Source: UBA6115 sp964629345 (lineage in GTDB: Bacteria > Bacillota > Clostridia > Christensenellales > Aristaeellaceae). From it: a DNA stretch of 5,252 bases. Made by a program: the position numbers and the translations under genes. Numbering within the stretch: position 1 is the stretch's first letter; every line of letters starts with the position of its first letter. The notes beneath the pieces were generated by a model. That model made no database searches and was not told the DNA's origin. It saw only the letters and a program-made list of their open reading frames with translations. Positions 4,952-5,252 of this stretch are shown here, one piece after another. The DNA lies in the NCBI GenBank assembly GCA_964629345.1, contig CAZVSG010000123.1:1-5252 (forward strand), read 5' to 3'.

Positions 4952-5027
4952 TGGTGCGCCATCAGGGACTCGAACCCGGGACACCCTGATTAAGAGTCAG
5001 GTGCTCTACCAACTGAGCTAATGGCGC
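4952..5027 (-). tRNA. tRNA-Lys (anticodon CTT)
   Basis: The 76-nt gene includes an encoded CCA (4952-4954). Acceptor GCGCCAT pairs with ATGGCGC, discriminator A. The D arm is GCTC/GAGC with loop AGTTGGTA. The anticodon arm is CCTGA/TCAGG with loop CTCTTAA and anticodon CTT at 4992-4994, reading the AAG lysine codon. The variable loop is GTGTC and the T loop is TTCGAGT. The T stem CCGGG/CCCTG has one C-U mismatch at positions 50/64. It is followed directly by a strong terminator and preceded by tRNA-Gly on the same strand. The two are probably co-transcribed, as I see no clear promoter between them. Confidence 0.95.
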
Positions 5028-5094
5028 AGATAGGGGAAAGGGAGAATCGGTGAGGTCTGTCTTGGCGATTACCGTTCATCCCCGGTATCCCACC

Positions 5095-5123
5095 CCGGTG
5101 AAAAGCCTCAGCTTTTGCACCGG
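5095..5123. other. Strong hairpin in the tRNA spacer (first)
   Basis: CCGGTGAAAAGC (5095-5106) pairs with GCTTTT plus CACCGG (5111-5123), twelve pairs with a single bulged G at 5117 and a four-base CTCA loop. There is no T tract on either side, so it is not a standard terminator. It may guide processing of the tRNA precursor or be a dispersed palindromic repeat. Confidence 0.6.
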
Positions 5124-5150
5124 AGAGGAGGGATCACGGAGCGTAGTGCG

Positions 5151-5171
5151 CCGCCGGGCTTGCCCCGGCGG
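5151..5171. other. Strong hairpin in the tRNA spacer (second)
   Basis: CCGCCGGG (5151-5158) and CCCGGCGG (5164-5171) form a perfect eight-base-pair GC stem around a five-base loop. It is 27 nt from the first hairpin and flanked by similar strings (GGAGCGTAGTGCG before, CGCAGCGCAGTCG after) and by GGATC/GATCC. No T tract follows. Confidence 0.6.
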
Positions 5172-5198
5172 GAAACGCAGCGCAGTCGATCCTGACGA

Positions 5199-5252
5199 TG
5201 GAGCGGGTGATGGGAATCGAACCCACGTGACCAGCTTGGAAGGCTGGAGCTC
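5199..5252 (-). tRNA. tRNA-Gly (anticodon TCC), 5' end outside the window
   Basis: The 3' part of a tRNA with encoded CCA (5199-5201), discriminator T and acceptor strand CACCCGC. The T arm is GTGGG/CCCAT with loop TTCGATT. The anticodon stem CCAGC/GCTGG encloses loop CTTCCAA, with anticodon TCC at 5238-5240, which reads GGA and possibly other GGN codons. The acceptor 5' strand and most of the D arm lie beyond base 5252. Confidence 0.93.

Noticed and set aside
4205..4984. Minus-strand 259-codon frame spanning the repeats
   Set aside because: It runs from inside the tRNA-Lys gene through a terminator and antisense into a supported gene; its repeated peptides come from the DNA repeats.
1..5252. 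CRISPR array, insertion sequence, phage or toxin-antitoxin genes
   Set aside because: There are no regularly spaced identical repeats, no transposase or integrase motifs, and no terminal inverted repeats. The repeats at 4696-4878 are too few and too divergent for an array.

Overview
The window looks like a chromosomal segment of a GC-rich anaerobic member of the Clostridia. This is inferred from strong purine-rich Shine-Dalgarno sites, canonical sigma-A-type promoters, a secreted peptidoglycan-binding protein with a low-complexity Pro/Asp tail, a membrane 4Fe-4S protein of the NapH type, and tRNA genes with encoded CCA. No gene here fixes the genus, and I could not run a search.

Layout. Positions 1-78 (minus) hold the first 26 codons of an aldo/keto reductase. 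Positions 202-1257 (minus) hold a complete Gfo/Idh/MocA-type NAD(P)-dependent sugar or inositol dehydrogenase with a near-consensus promoter at 1293-1321. The two lie head to tail and probably serve carbohydrate or polyol metabolism. Positions 1527-2222 (minus) encode a secreted protein with one peptidoglycan-binding domain and a Pro/Asp-rich tail. It has its own promoter (2360-2388), a leader of about 130 nt and a terminator (about 1446-1491). Its start is better placed at a GTG than at the TTG nine bases upstream.

Positions 2604-4636 (plus) are the most interesting part: three genes in a row. The first encodes a small exported protein with three Asp/Asn-rich loops of the form D-x-[DN]-x-[DN]-G-x-C-D and a Gly/Gln/Met/Arg-rich linker. 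After two hairpins comes a NapH-type polytopic membrane protein with two ferredoxin-like clusters. Overlapping it by four bases is a single-pass membrane protein with an extracytoplasmic domain I do not recognise. Together they suggest a module that moves electrons across or along the membrane to an exported, possibly metal-binding partner. The function is inference.

Positions 4637-5252 contain no protein gene that I can support. There is a 40-nt sequence present twice 90 nt apart (about 82% identical), a 24-nt near-perfect tandem repeat, a bidirectional terminator, tRNA-Lys(CTT) on the minus strand, a 171-nt spacer with two strong hairpins, and the 3' part of tRNA-Gly(TCC) on the minus strand, which is cut by the window end.
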